Of a DNA stretch of 64,000 nucleotides, positions 53,905-63,923 are shown piece after piece. Positions within the stretch are counted from its first letter, which is position 1. Every line of letters begins with the position of its first letter. Origin of the DNA: Burkholderia sp. WSM2230. GTDB lineage: Bacteria; Pseudomonadota; Gammaproteobacteria; Burkholderiales; Burkholderiaceae. The notes under the pieces were generated by a model. It made no database searches, was not told where the DNA came from, and was given only the letters and a program-made list of their open reading frames with translations. Position numbers and translations under genes: made by a program. The stretch is taken from the NCBI RefSeq assembly GCF_000472445.1, contig NZ_AXAJ01000008.1, positions 64,551 through 128,550 on the forward strand, in the 5' to 3' direction.

Positions 53905-56900
53905 TTACTGCGGGTGCCTGCCGGTTTCCACTTGCTGCATCGGCGTGCTGTCGACCGGCGGCAACGGCTTGCGCTCGCGCACCACGCGCGGCGGTTTCAC
54001 CGTTTGCGCGGCGGCTTCCTGCGCGGCACGCAGCTTGTCGGCGTCGGTGTTGACCCAGACGAGACCGGCTTTTTCCAGCACCGGCTTCAGCGCTTCAGCC
54101 GAAACTTCCCCCTTGAGCGACGCCTCAACCGGCTTGGCCGCGTGTGGCGTCTCTGCGTGTTGCGGGGCCTGCGCGGCTTCTGCTGCTTGCGACGCGACGG
54201 CTACAGCTGCCGGCTCCGCCGCCGGCGCCACTGCCGCGACAACCGGCTTCGGTTCGACGATTTCCGCTTGCGTCGGAGCTTCCGCGGCCGGGGCGGCGAC
54301 TACTTCAGCCGGAGCAGCGGGCTCGACCTGAGCCGGTGCGGCGTGCGCCGCGGCGGCCGGCGCAGCAGCCGGCGCTTCTTCGCGAATGACCGGCTCCACG
54401 AGCGATACCGTCTCCGCAGCCGCGGGTGCGGTCTGCGCCGGTTCGACCGGCGTTGCGGCTTGCGCGACGGGCACTTCTGCAACCGGCTCGACGGCAGGCG
54501 CAGCCGCCGGCACTTCAGCGACCGGCACGACAGTTTCCGTCTTGGCTGCCTTTTCGGCGGCAAGTGCCGGCGTTTCCGTGGCGGCGTGCAGTTCCGTGAC
54601 GACGGCCTTCTCAGTCGCGACAGCGGCAACCACGACTTCGACTGGCGCCACATCTTCCTTGGCTACGCTAACTTCGTCCGCTTCCGGCTTGCGTTCCGCT
54701 GGCTGAGCAACCCGCACTGGGGCTTCTTCACTGACGTTGGCGTTGTCGCCTTCCGCTTCCGCGACGTCCGCAGCCAGGTTGCCGTTCACGTCTTCCTCAC
54801 GCTCACGACGACCGCCGCGACGGCCGCGACGGCGACGACGACGCTCTTCGCCCTCACGCGCCACCGCTTCCTGATCGGCGGGCACAGCGTTTTCGACGAC
54901 GGCAGCCTGGTTTTGCGCCAGTTCTTCAGCGGTTTGCGTGTCGGCTTGCGTCAACGCATCAGCGGGTTCCGTCTGCTGCTTGCGACGCTCGCCGCGCTCC
55001 GCGCGCTCGCCACGGTCGCGGCGCTCACCCCGTTCCTGACGTTCGCCGCGCGGTGCGCTTTCCACCGTCTCGGCACGGTCGCCGCCGCGATTGTCGCGTT
55101 CGCGCGTTTCGCGCCCCTCGCGTGCCTCACGCGGCTCACGTGCCTCGCGTCCTTCGCGTGATTCGCGTGATTCGCGGCTGCCGCGCGGTTCCCGAGCTTC
55201 GCGAGCCTCACGCGGCTCACGACCCTCACGCGGTTCACGTGCTTCGCGGCCCTCACGGCTTTCGCGCGGCTCGCGTTCCTCGCGACGCTGCGACGGCTGC
55301 TGGCCCTGACGGCCGCCGTTCGCACCTTCGCCACGCGCCGCCGCATCGCGGCCGCCCGCGCCGCCACGGCGATTGCGGTTGCGGTCGCCGCCGCGCTCGC
55401 CGGTGCGCTCACCGCGCTCGGTGCGCTCGCCGCGCTGCGGACGCACCGGTTTTTCGGGCGTAGCCGGGACGGCAGGCGCCGGCGCGGCCGGCTGCATGCC
55501 GAACAGGTTCTTCAACCAGCCGATGAAGCCGCCGCTCGCCGGCGTCACTGCGACGGGAGCCGGCGCTGCCGCCGGACGAACCGGCGCGCTCGGCGCCGGC
55601 TTTTCAGGCGTGATGCCCTTGACCGCTGCTTCCTGCTTCGGCTTCACTTCCTCAGTACGCTTGCTGTAGCCGGTTTCCGACTCCAGCTCGCGCGCTGCTT
55701 CCTCGGCCATCTTCCACGAAGCGCGCGGTTCGTCGAGGCGGGCGTCGTCGTGACGCAGACGCTCCAGCTTGTAATGCGGCGTATCGAGGTGCTTGTTCGG
55801 CACCAGCACGACATTGACCTTGAAGCGCGATTCGATCTTGTTGATTTCAGAGCGCTTTTCGTTCAGCAGGAAAGCGGTCACCTCGACCGGCACCTGGCAA
55901 TGGATCGCCGCGGTGTTTTCCTTCATCGCTTCTTCCTGAATGATCCGCAGCACTTGCAGCGCGGACGATTCGGTATCGCGGATGTGGCCCGTGCCGTTGC
56001 AGCGCGGGCAGGTCACGTGGCTGCCTTCCGACAGCGCCGGGCGCAGACGCTGACGCGACAGTTCCATCAGGCCGAAGCGCGAGATCTTGCCCATCTGCAC
56101 ACGCGCGCGGTCGTGCTTGAGCGCATCTTTCAGGCGCTGTTCGACTTCGCGCTGGCTTTTCGCCGACTCCATGTCGATGAAGTCGATCACGATCAGGCCG
56201 CCCAGGTCGCGCAGGCGCAACTGGCGGGCGACTTCGTCCGCGGCTTCCAGGTTGGTGCGCGCGGCCGTTTCCTCAATGTCGGCGCCCTTGGTGGCGCGAG
56301 CCGAGTTCACGTCGATCGCGACGAGCGCTTCGGTGTGGTCGATCACGATCGCGCCGCCCGACGGCAGCGGCACGGTGCGCGAGTAGGCCGTTTCGATCTG
56401 ATGCTCGATCTGGAAGCGAGAAAACAGCGGCACGTCGTCGTGATAGCGCTTGACCTTGCTGACGTTGTCCGGCATCACGATGTCCATGAAGGCGCGCGCC
56501 TGGTCATGGATTTCGGTCGTGTCGATCAGAATTTCGCCGATGTCCGGCTGGAAGTAGTCGCGAATCGCGCGAATCACGAGGCTCGATTCGAGATAGATCA
56601 GCATCGGCTGGCCGGCCGAGCCGCTTTGCGACGCGGCTTCGATGGCGCGCCACAGCTGCATGAGGTAGTTCAGGTCCCACTGCAGTTCTTCGGCGGAACG
56701 GCCAATGCCGGCCGTGCGCGCGATGATGCTCATGCCCTCGGGCAACTGCAGCTGCGCCATGGTTTCGCGCAGTTCCTGACGGTCGTCGCCTTCGATGCGG
56801 CGCGACACGCCGCCGCCGCGCGGGTTGTTCGGCATCAGGACCAGATAGCGGCCGGCGAGCGAGATGAAGGTGGTGAGGGCCGCGCCCTTGTTGCCGCGCT

Positions 56901-57219
56901 CTTCCTTTTCGACCTGAACGATCAGTTCCTGGCCTTCCTTCAGCGCGTCCTGGATGCGCGCGGAGCGCATGTCGACGCCGTCACGGAAATACTGGCGGGC
57001 GACTTCCTTGAACGGCAGGAAACCGTGGCGGTCCTCGCCGTAGTTGACGAAACAGGCTTCGAGCGAGGGCTCGATGCGGGTAATGATGCCCTTGTAAATA
57101 TTGCCTTTGCGCTGTTCGCGCCCGGCGGTTTCGATGTCGATGTCGATGAGTTTTTGCCCATCGACGATGGCGACGCGCAGTTCTTCCTGCTGCGTCGCAT
57201 TGAACAACATGCGTTTCAT
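53905..57219 (-). CDS. rne: Ribonuclease E
   Basis: The endoribonuclease of the RNA degradosome, 1104 residues. The N-terminal catalytic half holds the S1 domain ([24 protein letters not shown]), 5'-sensor, DNase I-like domain with [11 protein letters not shown] and [12 protein letters not shown], and the Zn-link CPRCNGTGH. The C-terminal half is disordered: an Arg-Glu repeat tract near residues 640-720 (REPRE, RESRE, REARE units) and an Ala/Pro/Val/Glu-rich tail. The start at 57219 follows CTGGAG; the longer frame to 57405 is non-conserved. The Arg-rich tract probably binds RNA. Confidence 0.97.
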   Translation of the reverse strand: MKRMLFNATQQEELRVAIVDGQKLIDIDIETAGREQRKGNIYKGIITRIEPSLEACFVNYGEDRHGFLPFKEVARQYFRDGVDMRSARIQDALKEGQELIVQVEKEERGNKGAALTTFISLAGRYLVLMPNNPRGGGVSRRIEGDDRQELRETMAQLQLPEGMSIIARTAGIGRSAEELQWDLNYLMQLWRAIEAASQSGSAGQPMLIYLESSLVIRAIRDYFQPDIGEILIDTTEIHDQARAFMDIVMPDNVSKVKRYHDDVPLFSRFQIEHQIETAYSRTVPLPSGGAIVIDHTEALVAIDVNSARATKGADIEETAARTNLEAADEVARQLRLRDLGGLIVIDFIDMESAKSQREVEQRLKDALKHDRARVQMGKISRFGLMELSRQRLRPALSEGSHVTCPRCNGTGHIRDTESSALQVLRIIQEEAMKENTAAIHCQVPVEVTAFLLNEKRSEINKIESRFKVNVVLVPNKHLDTPHYKLERLRHDDARLDEPRASWKMAEEAARELESETGYSKRTEEVKPKQEAAVKGITPEKPAPSAPVRPAAAPAPVAVTPASGGFIGWLKNLFGMQPAAPAPAVPATPEKPVRPQRGERTERGERTGERGGDRNRNRRGGAGGRDAAARGEGANGGRQGQQPSQRREEREPRESREGREAREPREGREPREAREAREPRGSRESRESREGREAREPREAREGRETRERDNRGGDRAETVESAPRGERQERGERRDRGERAERGERRKQQTEPADALTQADTQTAEELAQNQAAVVENAVPADQEAVAREGEERRRRRRGRRGGRREREEDVNGNLAADVAEAEGDNANVSEEAPVRVAQPAERKPEADEVSVAKEDVAPVEVVVAAVATEKAVVTELHAATETPALAAEKAAKTETVVPVAEVPAAAPAVEPVAEVPVAQAATPVEPAQTAPAAAETVSLVEPVIREEAPAAAPAAAAHAAPAQVEPAAPAEVVAAPAAEAPTQAEIVEPKPVVAAVAPAAEPAAVAVASQAAEAAQAPQHAETPHAAKPVEASLKGEVSAEALKPVLEKAGLVWVNTDADKLRAAQEAAAQTVKPPRVVRERKPLPPVDSTPMQQVETGRHPQ

Positions 57220-57945
57220 TGAACGGCTCCAGAGCGGCTCGGCCGGCCTCCGGCTCGCGCGGTTGTCAGTCGCGCGAGCGAGAAGCAGCGGCATGCCGCG
57301 CCTTATTGTGTTTTCACAAGCACGCTGGAGCGGGAAGAATGGCGGGAGAATTGCCTGAGAGGGCCCTGCCCCATAAACGGCGGGGCACGGTGCCGCAGGG
57401 CACATGCGAACACGGCTTCAAATAACGACCCGACACGCCGCGGGTTCTGCCGGCAGACCTTCGTAAGCCCCGTCCCTCTCGCCGGCGCGCCAACTGGGCG
57501 CGGGACCGGAGGGTCAAGGCTGCGGTCATGCCGCAACGGGAAGTTCGCGCAAGCGGCGCGTCTTTTCCTGCTGGGGGTGTCTCGCCTCATTTTGACGTCG
57601 CCAAGCCTTGTACTTTCTACAAGACGCCATGGGCGCACGCCGTATTTTCGCAACCTGCAGCTTCGTACAGCCGGGCGTGATGCCGCCCGAACCGAAGCTG
57701 GAGGTCAAATTCTTTTTGACCAAAATTCCGTTACCGTCGAAGCCGGCCTTGACCGAACGCGCCTGTGGGCGCCGTCCCTGCCGGGCACTGACTTCGTGCG
57801 TGCAACTTGTTGCATCTCATTTTCAGGGTGAGCAACCAGACCCCGGCGCAAGTAAAATAACGATTTACGCTTGCACCTGCGCAGTCCGCCCGAATTCCGG
57901 ACACTGCGCCGGCCGCCGCAGACTGCTGGGCAAATTATATTCAGA
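57220..57945. other. 726-bp divergent region, probably containing the rne leader
   Basis: Structured elements are visible: GGTCAAA/TTTGACC (57703-57721), TGCCCC/GGGGCA (~57368-57388) and GTGCC-GCA-GGGCAC (~57390-57403). A minus-strand promoter candidate lies at the far end. E. coli rne has a 361-nt autoregulatory leader, so a long untranslated leader is expected. I find no coding frame with a credible start. Confidence 0.55.
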
Positions 57946-57962
57946 ATGAAAGAGTTAGGCAA
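57934..57962 (-). promoter_or_regulatory. Candidate rne promoter overlapping the rluC start
   Basis: On the minus strand TTGCCT (57962-57957), a 17-bp spacer and a perfect TATAAT (57939-57934). Transcription from about 57927 would give rne a leader of roughly 700 nt. The -35 box lies inside the first rluC codons. Confidence 0.5.
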
Positions 57963-58983
57963 AATATCCCAGAAATCGGTAACAGGTGCGGTCGCAAGCG
58001 ATCAGGTGTCGGTGATCGAGATCGACGACAGCGCGGCCGGACAGCGCATCGACAACTTTTTGTTGCGGGTCTGTAAAGGCGTGCCAAAAAGCCATATCTA
58101 CCGCATCCTGCGCAGCGGAGAGGTGCGGGTGAACAAGGGCCGGATCGACGCGCAATACCGGCTCGAACTCGGCGATCTGGTGCGCGTGCCGCCCATCCGC
58201 GTCGCACAGCATGACGAAGCAGCCGCTCACGCGCCGGTGCCCAGCGCGCAGTTCAGAATCGTTTTCGAAGACGAACATCTGCTTGTCATCGACAAACCGG
58301 CTGGCGTCGCGGTTCACGGCGGCAGCGGCGTGGCCTTCGGCGTGATCGAGCAGATGCGTGAGGCACGGCCGCAGGCCAGATTTCTCGAGCTGGTGCATCG
58401 GCTGGATCGCGAAACGTCCGGCATCCTGATGCTTGCCAAGAAGCGCTCCGCGCTCGTGAATCTGCACGACCAGATCCGCGAAAACCGGATGGACAAGCGC
58501 TACTATGCGTGCGTCCACGGTGAATGGGCGAGCGACTGGGGCAGCCGGCGCGCCGTCAAGGAGCCGCTGCACAAATACCTGACCGCCGACGGCGAGCGGC
58601 GTGTGCGCGTACAGGCCGACGGTCTCGCGTCGCACACGGTTTTCAATCTGATCGACCGCTGGCCGGACTACGCGCTGCTGGAAGCTGAGCTGAAGACGGG
58701 CCGGACGCACCAGATCCGCGTGCATTTGCAGCATCTGGAACTGCCGATTGTCGGCGATGCCAAATACGGCGACTTTGCGCTGAACAAGGCGCTGGCCCGC
58801 GCGAACGCAAAGCCTGGACTCAAGCGCATGTTCCTGCACGCTTACCGCCTAAAGCTGACGCACCCGGCAACGGGCGCGCCGCTGCAACTGGAAGCGCCGT
58901 TGCCGGCCGAATGCCGCAACTTCATCGCGCAGCTGAACGAATTACGAAATGGGTCACACCCGGAGACGGCACCGCATGGCTAG
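57946..58983 (+). CDS. rluC: 23S rRNA pseudouridine synthase RluC
   Basis: RluC makes pseudouridines 955, 2504 and 2580 in 23S rRNA (E. coli numbering). The 345-residue protein has an N-terminal S4 domain (RIDNFLLRVCKGVPKSHIYRILRSGEVRVNKGR) and the catalytic motif HRLDRETSGILMLAK with the essential Asp; KTGRTHQIRVHLQ follows. The ATG at 57946 has no strong Shine-Dalgarno sequence. The rluC/rne divergent pair is conserved in proteobacteria. It overlaps the next gene by 8 bp. Confidence 0.96.
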   Translation: MKELGKISQKSVTGAVASDQVSVIEIDDSAAGQRIDNFLLRVCKGVPKSHIYRILRSGEVRVNKGRIDAQYRLELGDLVRVPPIRVAQHDEAAAHAPVPSAQFRIVFEDEHLLVIDKPAGVAVHGGSGVAFGVIEQMREARPQARFLELVHRLDRETSGILMLAKKRSALVNLHDQIRENRMDKRYYACVHGEWASDWGSRRAVKEPLHKYLTADGERRVRVQADGLASHTVFNLIDRWPDYALLEAELKTGRTHQIRVHLQHLELPIVGDAKYGDFALNKALARANAKPGLKRMFLHAYRLKLTHPATGAPLQLEAPLPAECRNFIAQLNELRNGSHPETAPHG

Positions 58984-59635
58984 AGAGCAATTTGATCTGA
59001 TCGTCTTCGACTGGGACGGAACGCTGATGGATTCCACTGCGCACATCACGCGCAGCATCCAGGCGGCGTGCCGCGATCTCGGTCTGCCGGTGCCCGCCGA
59101 CGAAGCGGCCAGCTACGTCATCGGCCTCGGCTTGCGCGACGCGCTGCAAATCGCCGCGCCCACGCTCGACCCAGCCGACTATCCGCGGCTTGCCGAGCGC
59201 TACCGGTTCCACTATCTGGTGAAAGACCAGACCACGGAGTTGTTCGCCGGTGTGCGCGAGATGCTGCAGGAACTGCGCGACCAGGGTTATCTGCTCGCGG
59301 TGGCCACGGGCAAGAGCCGCGTCGGCCTGAACCGCGCGCTCGATCAGGTGCGGCTCACCAGCCTGTTCGACGGCACGCGCTGCGCGGACGAAACCTTTTC
59401 CAAACCGCATCCGGCCATGTTGCATGAATTGACGCGTGAACTGGGGCAGGATCCGGTGCGCACGGTCATGGTCGGCGACACGACACATGATCTGCAGATG
59501 GCGATCAACGCGGGCGTCGCGGGCATCGGCGTGACGTACGGTGCTCATCCCGCCGACTCGCTGAGCGCGCTGTCACCGAAATATGTGGCTTCGAGCGTCG
59601 TCGCACTGTCGGGCTGGCTGAGGGAAAACGCATGA
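58976..59635 (+). CDS. HAD-IA family hydrolase (phosphoglycolate phosphatase-like)
   Basis: A 219-residue HAD phosphatase: motif I FDWDGTLMDS with the nucleophile Asp, motif II in VATGKSR, motif III lysine in FSKPHPAML, motif IV VGDTTHDLQMA. A helical cap lies between motifs I and II. The substrate is not known. It overlaps the rluC end and its stop overlaps the next ATG, so it belongs to the rluC operon. Confidence 0.92.
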   Translation: MAREQFDLIVFDWDGTLMDSTAHITRSIQAACRDLGLPVPADEAASYVIGLGLRDALQIAAPTLDPADYPRLAERYRFHYLVKDQTTELFAGVREMLQELRDQGYLLAVATGKSRVGLNRALDQVRLTSLFDGTRCADETFSKPHPAMLHELTRELGQDPVRTVMVGDTTHDLQMAINAGVAGIGVTYGAHPADSLSALSPKYVASSVVALSGWLRENA

Positions 59636-60054
59636 GTTCGGCGCGGGAGGCAGGCGGGCCGTCAACAGAACTCGCTGCGCAGCCGGTGCGGGTGTGCGGA
59701 TCCGAGGAATTGGTCGATGGCGGCATGGGCGTTCGGCATGCCGCGAGAATCGGCGCGCAAGAGGTCGTGGTGTTTTTCGTCCGCTATGATGGCCGCGCGT
59801 ATGGTTACCTGAACCGCTGCGCGCACGTGCCGATGGAACTCGACTGGGCCGAGGGCCAGTTCTTCGAATCGTCCGGTTTATACTTGATGTGCGCCACCCA
59901 CGGGGCAATTTACGCACCGGATACCGGCAAATGCGTAGGCGGTCCGTGCCGTGGCGGGCGGTTGCGTGCCCTCCAGGTCGACGAGCGCGAGACGCCCGAA
60001 GGCCGCGCCGTTTTCTGGCTCCCCGACGGCGAATTGCAGCCCGCCGTGTCCTGA
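59632..60054 (+). CDS. Rieske [2Fe-2S] domain protein
   Basis: A 140-residue Rieske protein with both cluster-binding motifs, C63-A-H65 and C87-AT-H90 (CXH and CXXH), and the flanking pattern NRCAHVPMELDWAEGQF. It lacks a signal or anchor, so it is probably a soluble cytoplasmic electron carrier or ferredoxin-like component; the partner is unknown. Its ATG overlaps the HAD stop codon (ATGA). Confidence 0.92.
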   Translation: MSSAREAGGPSTELAAQPVRVCGSEELVDGGMGVRHAARIGAQEVVVFFVRYDGRAYGYLNRCAHVPMELDWAEGQFFESSGLYLMCATHGAIYAPDTGKCVGGPCRGGRLRALQVDERETPEGRAVFWLPDGELQPAVS

Positions 60055-60104
60055 TTGGCATTTCCCGCGTTTGGCCCGCTTTTTCGACTATTCCAGAAGC
60101 CCGC

Positions 60105-61109
60105 ATGTCCGACAATTTGACGCCCGAAACGAAGGAACCGTCCATGAGCGGCCGCAGCCGTGCTTCCGCCGAGGAACCCGGCTGGGAACGTGCGGCGCTC
60201 GAGCGTATCGCCCTCGCTGCCATCAAGGAACAACGCGCCGCGCGGCGCTGGAAAATCTTTTTTCGCCTGCTGTTTCTGGCCGTGCTGGGCATGGTCGTCT
60301 GGGCCGTGTTCGATTTTTCCGGCGACAAGCTCGCGGCTTCCGGTCGTCACACCGCGATGATTGCACTTGACGGCGAGATATCGGCAGATACGCGCGCCAA
60401 TGCCGAGGATGTGGCCGCGGCGCTCGAGAGCGCGTTCGACGACGCGGGCACAGCCGGCGTGATCCTGCGTTGCAACAGTCCCGGCGGCAGCCCGGTGCAG
60501 GCGGGCATTATCTACGAGGAAATGCGGCGATTGCGCGCCAAACATCCGTCAATTCCGCTCTACGTGGTGGTGGGCGATATGTGCGCCTCGGGCGGTTACT
60601 ACGCCGCTGCGGCCGGCGACAAGATTTACGTCGACAAGGCAAGTATCGTCGGCTCGATCGGCGTGCTGATGGACAGTTTCGGTTTTACCGGCCTCATGGA
60701 CAAGCTCGGCATTCAGCGCCGGCTGCATACTTCAGGCGAAAACAAGGGGTTTTACGACCCGTTCTCTCCTGAAACCGCGAAGATGGACCAGCATGCGCAG
60801 GAAATGCTCGACCAGATCCATGGGCAATTCATCGAGGCCGTGCGTCAGGGGCGCGGCAAGCGCCTGCACGAGACGCCGGACATGTTCTCCGGCCTTTTCT
60901 GGACCGGCGAGAAGAGCGTCGAGCTGGGCTTGGCGGACGGTTTCGGCGATGCCAATTACGTCGCGCGAGAAGTGATCAAGGCGCCGGAGATCATCGATTA
61001 CACGGTCAAGGAGAGCATTACGGACCGCGTCGCGCGCAAGTTCGGCGCCGCCGTCGGCAGTGGGGCTGTACACGCGTTGGCGCCAGGCGGGAAGATGGGC
61101 TTGCGTTGA
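60105..61109 (+). CDS. S49 family peptidase (SppA-like signal peptide peptidase)
   Basis: A 334-residue membrane-anchored serine protease. A helix at residues ~51-68 anchors it; the catalytic Ser is in MCASGGYYAAAAGD and the general-base Lys in IYVDKASIVGSIGVLM (Ser/Lys dyad of SppA). The upstream conserved NSPGGSP is also present. It likely degrades cleaved signal peptides. The ATG at 60105 lies 50 bp after the Rieske gene; a second in-frame ATG follows at residue 14. Confidence 0.93.
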   Translation: MSDNLTPETKEPSMSGRSRASAEEPGWERAALERIALAAIKEQRAARRWKIFFRLLFLAVLGMVVWAVFDFSGDKLAASGRHTAMIALDGEISADTRANAEDVAAALESAFDDAGTAGVILRCNSPGGSPVQAGIIYEEMRRLRAKHPSIPLYVVVGDMCASGGYYAAAAGDKIYVDKASIVGSIGVLMDSFGFTGLMDKLGIQRRLHTSGENKGFYDPFSPETAKMDQHAQEMLDQIHGQFIEAVRQGRGKRLHETPDMFSGLFWTGEKSVELGLADGFGDANYVAREVIKAPEIIDYTVKESITDRVARKFGAAVGSGAVHALAPGGKMGLR

Positions 61110-61286
61110 GGCGGGATTGCCATCGGCAACTGCCCAATTGGTCGCGCAATCAAGGGCCGGGTGAACCGCCCGGCCTCTGCCGCCCGGTTTCGCACGCCCA
61201 ATCAACTGCCGCGCAGCCTCACCCGCTTAATCCAACGACCCAATCATCCGCCCAGCGTCACGTTCCAATGCAGCCACCGCTGAGCC

Positions 61287-62006
61287 TCACGCCGCCAGAA
61301 TCAGAAAAATCGCGGGCCGCTTGTGAAGGTCGATCGCCGGTTTCTTCTTCCAGTCCGCCACCGTGTGGCTGCGGATCGTTTCAGTGTCGAGCGTTAGATC
61401 CACGGCGACGCACACCAGTGTCGAAGGCGCGCAGCTTGCCAGCAATGTGTCCAGCAGCGCCCGGTTGCGGTACGGCGTCTCAATAAAAATCTGGGTCTGT
61501 TTGCCCTTGCGCGATTGCATCTCGAGATCGCGCAAGCGCCTGGCCCTCTCAGTTGCATCGACCGGCAGGTAGCCGTGGAACGCAAAGCTTTGCCCATTGA
61601 GCCCCGAAGCCATCAGCGCGAGCAAGATGGAGCTCGGTCCCACGAACGGCACGACTTTGACCCCGCGCTCGTGCGCGCGACGCACCAGCAGTGCGCCAGG
61701 ATCGGCGACCGCCGGGCAGCCGGCTTCCGAGACCAGTCCGGCGTCAGTGCCGGCCAGCACGGGCGCGAGCAGCTTGTCGATCTCGCCGGCCGGCGTGTTG
61801 ACGTTCAGTTCGCGAATCTCGATTTCCTGAATCGGCCGTTCGGTGCCGACTTTCTTCAGGAACGCACGCGTCGTCTTCGCGTTTTCGCCGATGTAATACT
61901 GAAGCGCCGCGGCGCGGGCGCGCACCGGGGCGGGCAGCACGGCGTCGAGCGCGTCGGCGTCGCCTTCGCCGAGCGTGTTCGGAATCAGATACAGCGTGCC
62001 GCTCAT
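61287..62006 (-). CDS. SAM-dependent methyltransferase, tetrapyrrole methylase family (RsmI-like)
   Basis: A 239-residue protein related to RsmI (16S rRNA 2'-O-methyltransferase at C1402). It has GTDAGLVSEAGCPAVADPGALLVRRAHERG and VVPFVGPSSILLALMASGLNGQSFAFHGYLP, the SAM-binding and dimer motifs, but it lacks the RsmI N-terminal GTLYVVATPIGN form (here GTLYLIPNTLG). This is a known short paralogue of uncertain target. Its ATG overlaps the maf stop codon by 4 bp. Confidence 0.88.
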   Translation of the reverse strand: MSGTLYLIPNTLGEGDADALDAVLPAPVRARAAALQYYIGENAKTTRAFLKKVGTERPIQEIEIRELNVNTPAGEIDKLLAPVLAGTDAGLVSEAGCPAVADPGALLVRRAHERGVKVVPFVGPSSILLALMASGLNGQSFAFHGYLPVDATERARRLRDLEMQSRKGKQTQIFIETPYRNRALLDTLLASCAPSTLVCVAVDLTLDTETIRSHTVADWKKKPAIDLHKRPAIFLILAA

Positions 62007-62620
62007 CGCGCCCCCAATAGCGGATAGCCCGCCGTCAGCAGCATGCCCGAAAGCGCAATCAGCGGCAGACCGACGAGAGCGGTCGGGTCGTCGGAGTAGA
62101 TTGCGTCGAGCAGCGTAATGCCGAGTCCCTCGGATTTTGCGCTGCCGGCCACGTCATACGGCGTTTCGGCGCGCAGATAGGCTTCCAGCGCCGCGTCCGG
62201 CAGATTGCGAAAGCGCACGCGAGTGATGACGTCGGCGGTCTGCACCGCTGCAGAGCGGCTGTCGAGGAGACACAGCGCACTATGAAACAGCACCTCGCGT
62301 CCGCGCATCGCCTGCAACTGCGCCAGCGCCTTGTCGTGAGTGCCTGGTTTGCCGATCTGCAGGCCGTCGTAAGTGGCGACCTGGTCTGAGCCGATCACCA
62401 GCGCGGCTTCATTTGGAGCAAGCGCCCCGGCCACCGCGCGCGCCTTTGCCACGGCGAGCCGCAGTGCCGTGGCTTGCGGCGTTTCACCGGCATGCGGGGT
62501 TTCGTCGATGGCGGGAACGGCCATTTCAAAAGGAATACGCAAGCGTTCGAGCAACTCGCGGCGATACGGCGAACTCGACGCCAGAATCAGGCGTGGCGGG
62601 CTTTTGAGGGAATCTGACAT
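62003..62620 (-). CDS. Maf-like nucleoside triphosphate pyrophosphatase (YceF-type)
   Basis: A 205-residue Maf fold: RLILASSSPYRRELLERLRIPFE at the phosphate-binding N-terminus, then LVIGSDQVATYDG and SEGLGITLLDAIYSDDPTALVGLPL. The YceF branch hydrolyses 7-methyl-GTP, and the neighbouring yceD-rpmF genes fit this assignment. It is divergent from yceD. Confidence 0.93.
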   Translation of the reverse strand: MSDSLKSPPRLILASSSPYRRELLERLRIPFEMAVPAIDETPHAGETPQATALRLAVAKARAVAGALAPNEAALVIGSDQVATYDGLQIGKPGTHDKALAQLQAMRGREVLFHSALCLLDSRSAAVQTADVITRVRFRNLPDAALEAYLRAETPYDVAGSAKSEGLGITLLDAIYSDDPTALVGLPLIALSGMLLTAGYPLLGAR

Positions 62621-62691
62621 GGTCGATTAACGGCTAGATGGGCGGGATGTACGCGGTTGCGCGCAGATCGCGCCGGTACGGGCTTAAGTGT

Positions 62692-62720
62692 TTGACTCGA
62701 AAAGACAAAACGGATATGAT
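62692..62720 (+). promoter_or_regulatory. Sigma-70 promoter of yceD-rpmF
   Basis: TTGACT (62692-62697), a 17-bp spacer, TATGAT (62715-62720): five of six consensus bases in each box. Transcription near 62727 would give a leader of about 260 nt before yceD. Confidence 0.82.
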
Positions 62721-62988
62721 TTTGGGCTTTTCATCGGTATGCTTGCGTCAGGCGGGCCTTGGTGTGAGCCGGAGCGGTAGTGGCTGGTGGCGTCTAATGC
62801 TGTAAAGGCTGTAAAGACCCAGCGGCAAAGAAGCAGCGGCAAAAGCAGCAGCAGAAATGCGGCAAGAAAAATAGCTGCACGAAAATAGCTGCACGGCTAC
62901 AGGCGCATCACTGAAGGTACGCGGGCTTTCTCGCAAACTGGTTTATCCCGTGATCTAACGGCGAATTCTTGCCGACGCAGGAGCGCAC
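62721..62988 (+). other. Leader of yceD-rpmF with short direct repeats
   Basis: The predicted 5' leader contains GAAAAATAGCTGCAC (62866-62880) followed directly by GAAAATAGCTGCAC (62881-62894), and an AGCAGCGGCAAA pair around 62818-62844. No known riboswitch or ribosomal protein leader structure was recognised. Confidence 0.45.
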
Positions 62989-63642
62989 ATGACTCGACAT
63001 CCTGGCAAACCTGCAGGTCTGTCCGACCCGCATGAACTCGATCTGTTCGAATTTGCGCGGAGCGGCCGGCAGGCCGCGGGTGTCGTGCGTGTCTCGCAAC
63101 TGCCGCGCATGTTAAACGAAGTCCCGGTAGAAGCGCCAGACCGCGACACCGCGTTCACCTGGCAGGCCGAAGGGGCGACGCAGCCGGAATTGCAGGACGA
63201 CGGAACCGAGGGTCCCCAGCCTTATTTGAGGATGGCGATTCACGGCGCTGCGTGGCTCGAATGTCAGCGGTGCATGACACCGTACTCGCAGGCGTTCAAT
63301 GTCGACGCGACCTATCGGATCGTCAACACGGAGGCGGAAGCCGAAGAGTTTCCGCTCGACGAGGATGAAGTCGAAGTGATCGTGGGCTCGCGCCAGTTCG
63401 ATCTCATCGACCTGATCGAAGAAGAGTTGCTGCTTTCCTTGCCGCTCGTGCCCAAGCACGAGGTGTGTCCCGAGGTGCACGAGAGTCTCGTCTCTGGTGC
63501 GGCCGGTAACGAGGGCGAGGGCGACGAAGCCGCGCTGGACGAAGCCGGCGGTGCGGGCGAAGGCGCCGAACCCGAGCGGCCGAATCCGTTCGCGGCGCTC
63601 GAAAGTCTCAAGCGCGGCGAGCCGGACGACAAGAAGCACTGA
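62989..63642 (+). CDS. YceD family protein (DUF177), 23S rRNA accumulation factor
   Basis: A 217-residue DUF177 protein encoded before rpmF, as in most bacteria. The core includes LRMAIHGAAWLECQRCMTPY with the CxxC pair, and LPLVPKHEVCPEVH with a third cysteine. YceD is needed for normal 23S rRNA accumulation in E. coli. The C-terminal 45 residues are acidic and Gly/Ala-rich (NEGEGDEAALDEAGGAGEG) and likely disordered. The ATG at 62989 has no strong Shine-Dalgarno sequence. Confidence 0.93.
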   Translation: MTRHPGKPAGLSDPHELDLFEFARSGRQAAGVVRVSQLPRMLNEVPVEAPDRDTAFTWQAEGATQPELQDDGTEGPQPYLRMAIHGAAWLECQRCMTPYSQAFNVDATYRIVNTEAEAEEFPLDEDEVEVIVGSRQFDLIDLIEEELLLSLPLVPKHEVCPEVHESLVSGAAGNEGEGDEAALDEAGGAGEGAEPERPNPFAALESLKRGEPDDKKH

Positions 63643-63743
63643 ACAGTTGCATGGGAGCGCGAGGCGGGCGCATTGGCCATTCGGCCAGTGGCGGACACCG
63701 CGTCGGGCTGTGTTAGAATTCGGAAAATTTTTAGGAGTTAGTC

Positions 63744-63923
63744 ATGGCAGTTCAACAAAATAAGAAGTCGCCGTCGAAGCGCGGCATGCACCGTTCGCAC
63801 GATTTCCTGACGGCAGCGCCGCTGGCTGTGGAACCGAGCACGGGCGAAGTGCACCTGCGTCACCACGTTAGCCCGAACGGCTACTATCGCGGCAAGAAAG
63901 TCGTCAAGACGAAGAACGACTAA
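63744..63923 (+). CDS. rpmF: 50S ribosomal protein L32
   Basis: A 59-residue L32 starting [22 protein letters not shown]. The ATG at 63744 follows TAGGAG at good spacing. The zinc-binding cysteines found in some L32 forms are absent here ([17 protein letters not shown]), so this is the zinc-independent type. plsX-fabH usually follow but lie beyond the window. The final bases contain a TTGACA at 63974 that could belong to a further promoter. Confidence 0.97.

Noticed and set aside
57340..57410. CTGAGA-containing hairpins in the rne leader as a TPP or glycine riboswitch
   Set aside because: The other conserved motifs of either riboswitch are absent and the downstream gene does not fit.
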